Assembly: GCF_014287955.1 (NCBI RefSeq) | Contig: NZ_JACOPD010000005.1 | Coordinates: 124,001 to 188,000, forward strand | From: Lachnospira hominis (ex Liu et al. 2021) | Lineage (GTDB): Bacteria; Bacillota; Clostridia; Lachnospirales; Lachnospiraceae | Length of the DNA: 64,000 bases | Direction of reading: 5' to 3' | Shown here: positions 63,377 to 64,000 of the stretch, in pieces | How positions within the stretch are numbered: position 1 is the stretch's first letter | Layout: the number at the start of each line of letters is the position of its first letter | Position numbers and translations under genes: made by a program | Notes under the pieces: model-generated | What the model was told of the DNA's origin: nothing | Seen by the model: only the letters and a program-made list of their open reading frames with translations | Database searches by the model: none

Positions 63377-64000
63377 ATGAATTTACCTGAACAATATCTT
63401 GAAAATATGAAAGAACTTCTGGGCACGGATTTTGATGCATATATAGAAAGTTTCAATGACAGCCGTCTTTACGGACTGCGAGTAAATACAATGAAAATAT
63501 CAGTCGAGGATTTTCTTAAAATAAGTCCGTTTAAACTTACTCCGATTCCGTGGATTGAAAATGGATTTTATTACAGTGAGGATGATAAGCCTGCGAAACA
63601 TCCGTATTATTTTGCAGGACTTTATTATATCCAGGAACCGAGTGCGATGACACCTGCCAATGTTCTTCCTGTCGAGGAGGGCGATATAGTATTTGACATG
63701 TGTGCGGCACCTGGCGGCAAGTCTACTGAGCTTGGAGCAAAGCTTAACGGAAGCGGACTCTTAGTGACTAATGATATAAGCAATTCAAGAGCAAAGGCAC
63801 TTCTTAAAAATGTTGAGGTATTTGGTATTCCTAACGTATATGTTGTAAGTGAAGACCCGAAAAATATACAGCCTGGGTTTAATGAATTTTTTGATAAAAT
63901 TCTTATAGATGCACCATGTTCCGGTGAGGGAATGTTCAGAAAAGACAATAAGCTTATAAAGAGCTGGGAAAAAACTGGTCCGGAATTCTATGCAAAGATA
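63377..64000 (+). CDS. RsmF-like RNA cytosine-C5 methyltransferase (5' part)
   Basis: The first 208 codons of a gene that runs past the window edge; the frame is open to 64000. NOL1/NOP2/Sun family: AdoMet motif FDMCAAPGGKST, catalytic cysteine motif DAPCSGEGMFRK and the upstream YYIQEPSAM. These match RsmF (YebU)-type 16S rRNA m5C methyltransferases. CGGGAG lies 6 bp before the ATG. Confidence 0.9.
   Translation, partial: MNLPEQYLENMKELLGTDFDAYIESFNDSRLYGLRVNTMKISVEDFLKISPFKLTPIPWIENGFYYSEDDKPAKHPYYFAGLYYIQEPSAMTPANVLPVEEGDIVFDMCAAPGGKSTELGAKLNGSGLLVTNDISNSRAKALLKNVEVFGIPNVYVVSEDPKNIQPGFNEFFDKILIDAPCSGEGMFRKDNKLIKSWEKTGPEFYAKI

Overview
The window is low-GC, anaerobe-type Firmicutes DNA, most consistent with class Clostridia, family Lachnospiraceae. 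Evidence: Spo0A and SpoIVB, purine-rich AGGAGG ribosome binding sites, a bifunctional AdhE beside acetate kinase and phosphotransacetylase, a Firmicutes-type SRP cluster, and a Cthe_2159-like lipoprotein typical of gut and cellulolytic clostridia. Genus cannot be fixed from sequence alone. Nearly all genes lie on the + strand. There are 61 protein genes (the last is cut by the window edge) and one tRNA; I saw no rRNA, CRISPR array, integrase, transposase or prophage.

Layout. 1-3.4 kb: sporulation and cell wall block (spoIVB, spo0A, an NlpC/P60 hydrolase) with three exact Spo0A boxes. 3.4-11 kb: glycogen synthase, tRNA-Leu, a putative anti-sigma-like protein, polA, coaE and an FtsA-like ATPase with an unusual C-terminal extension. 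11-15.3 kb: WalJ-type MBL hydrolase, the UPF0237/UPF0210 pair, a DNA glycosylase and, on the minus strand, TmcAL. 15.4-17.8 kb: pta-ackA (acetate and ATP formation). 17.8-28 kb: the lipid/ribosome/chromosome operon yceD-rpmF-plsX-acpP-rnc-smc-ftsY, interrupted after rpmF by a two-gene type II-like restriction-modification cassette. 28-44.9 kb: a mixed accessory stretch (threonine deaminase, surface protein, Dus, phosphatase, heterodimeric ABC exporter, glycine-rich lipoprotein, GntR regulator, APH-like kinase, AdhE, AI-2E-type permease, Eis-like acetyltransferase). 44.9-53.8 kb: the SRP/ribosome cluster ylxM-ffh-rpsP-khpA-rimM-rplS-lepB-rbgA-rnhB-ylqG-ylqH-yraN, with trmD missing from its usual place. 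53.8-64 kb: pgeF, a small alarmone synthetase, a minus-strand membrane protein, der-plsY-gpsA, rsmD-coaD, a coiled-coil protein, YlbJ/SpoVV, an M23 peptidase and an RsmF-like methyltransferase.

How the parts fit. The window is mostly housekeeping: protein targeting (Ffh, FtsY, LepB), ribosome building (S16, L19, L32, RimM, RbgA, Der, YceD, RsmD), phospholipid synthesis (PlsX, ACP, PlsY, GpsA) and CoA synthesis (CoaE, CoaD). Fermentation ends in acetate (Pta-AckA) or ethanol (AdhE), and the adhE promoter carries a Rex-like operator that would tie it to NADH/NAD+. The most interesting signals are regulatory or positional: Spo0A boxes in front of spo0A and of the wall hydrolase gene, a perfect inverted repeat over the SRP operon -35 box, a promoter-overlapping hairpin before the ABC exporter, a restriction cassette lodged in a core operon, displacement of trmD, and an orphan FliK/FlhB-like pair. 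I did not find a clearly new multi-gene defence or biosynthetic system; the restriction cassette, the FtsA-like protein and the UPF0210 pair are the best leads.
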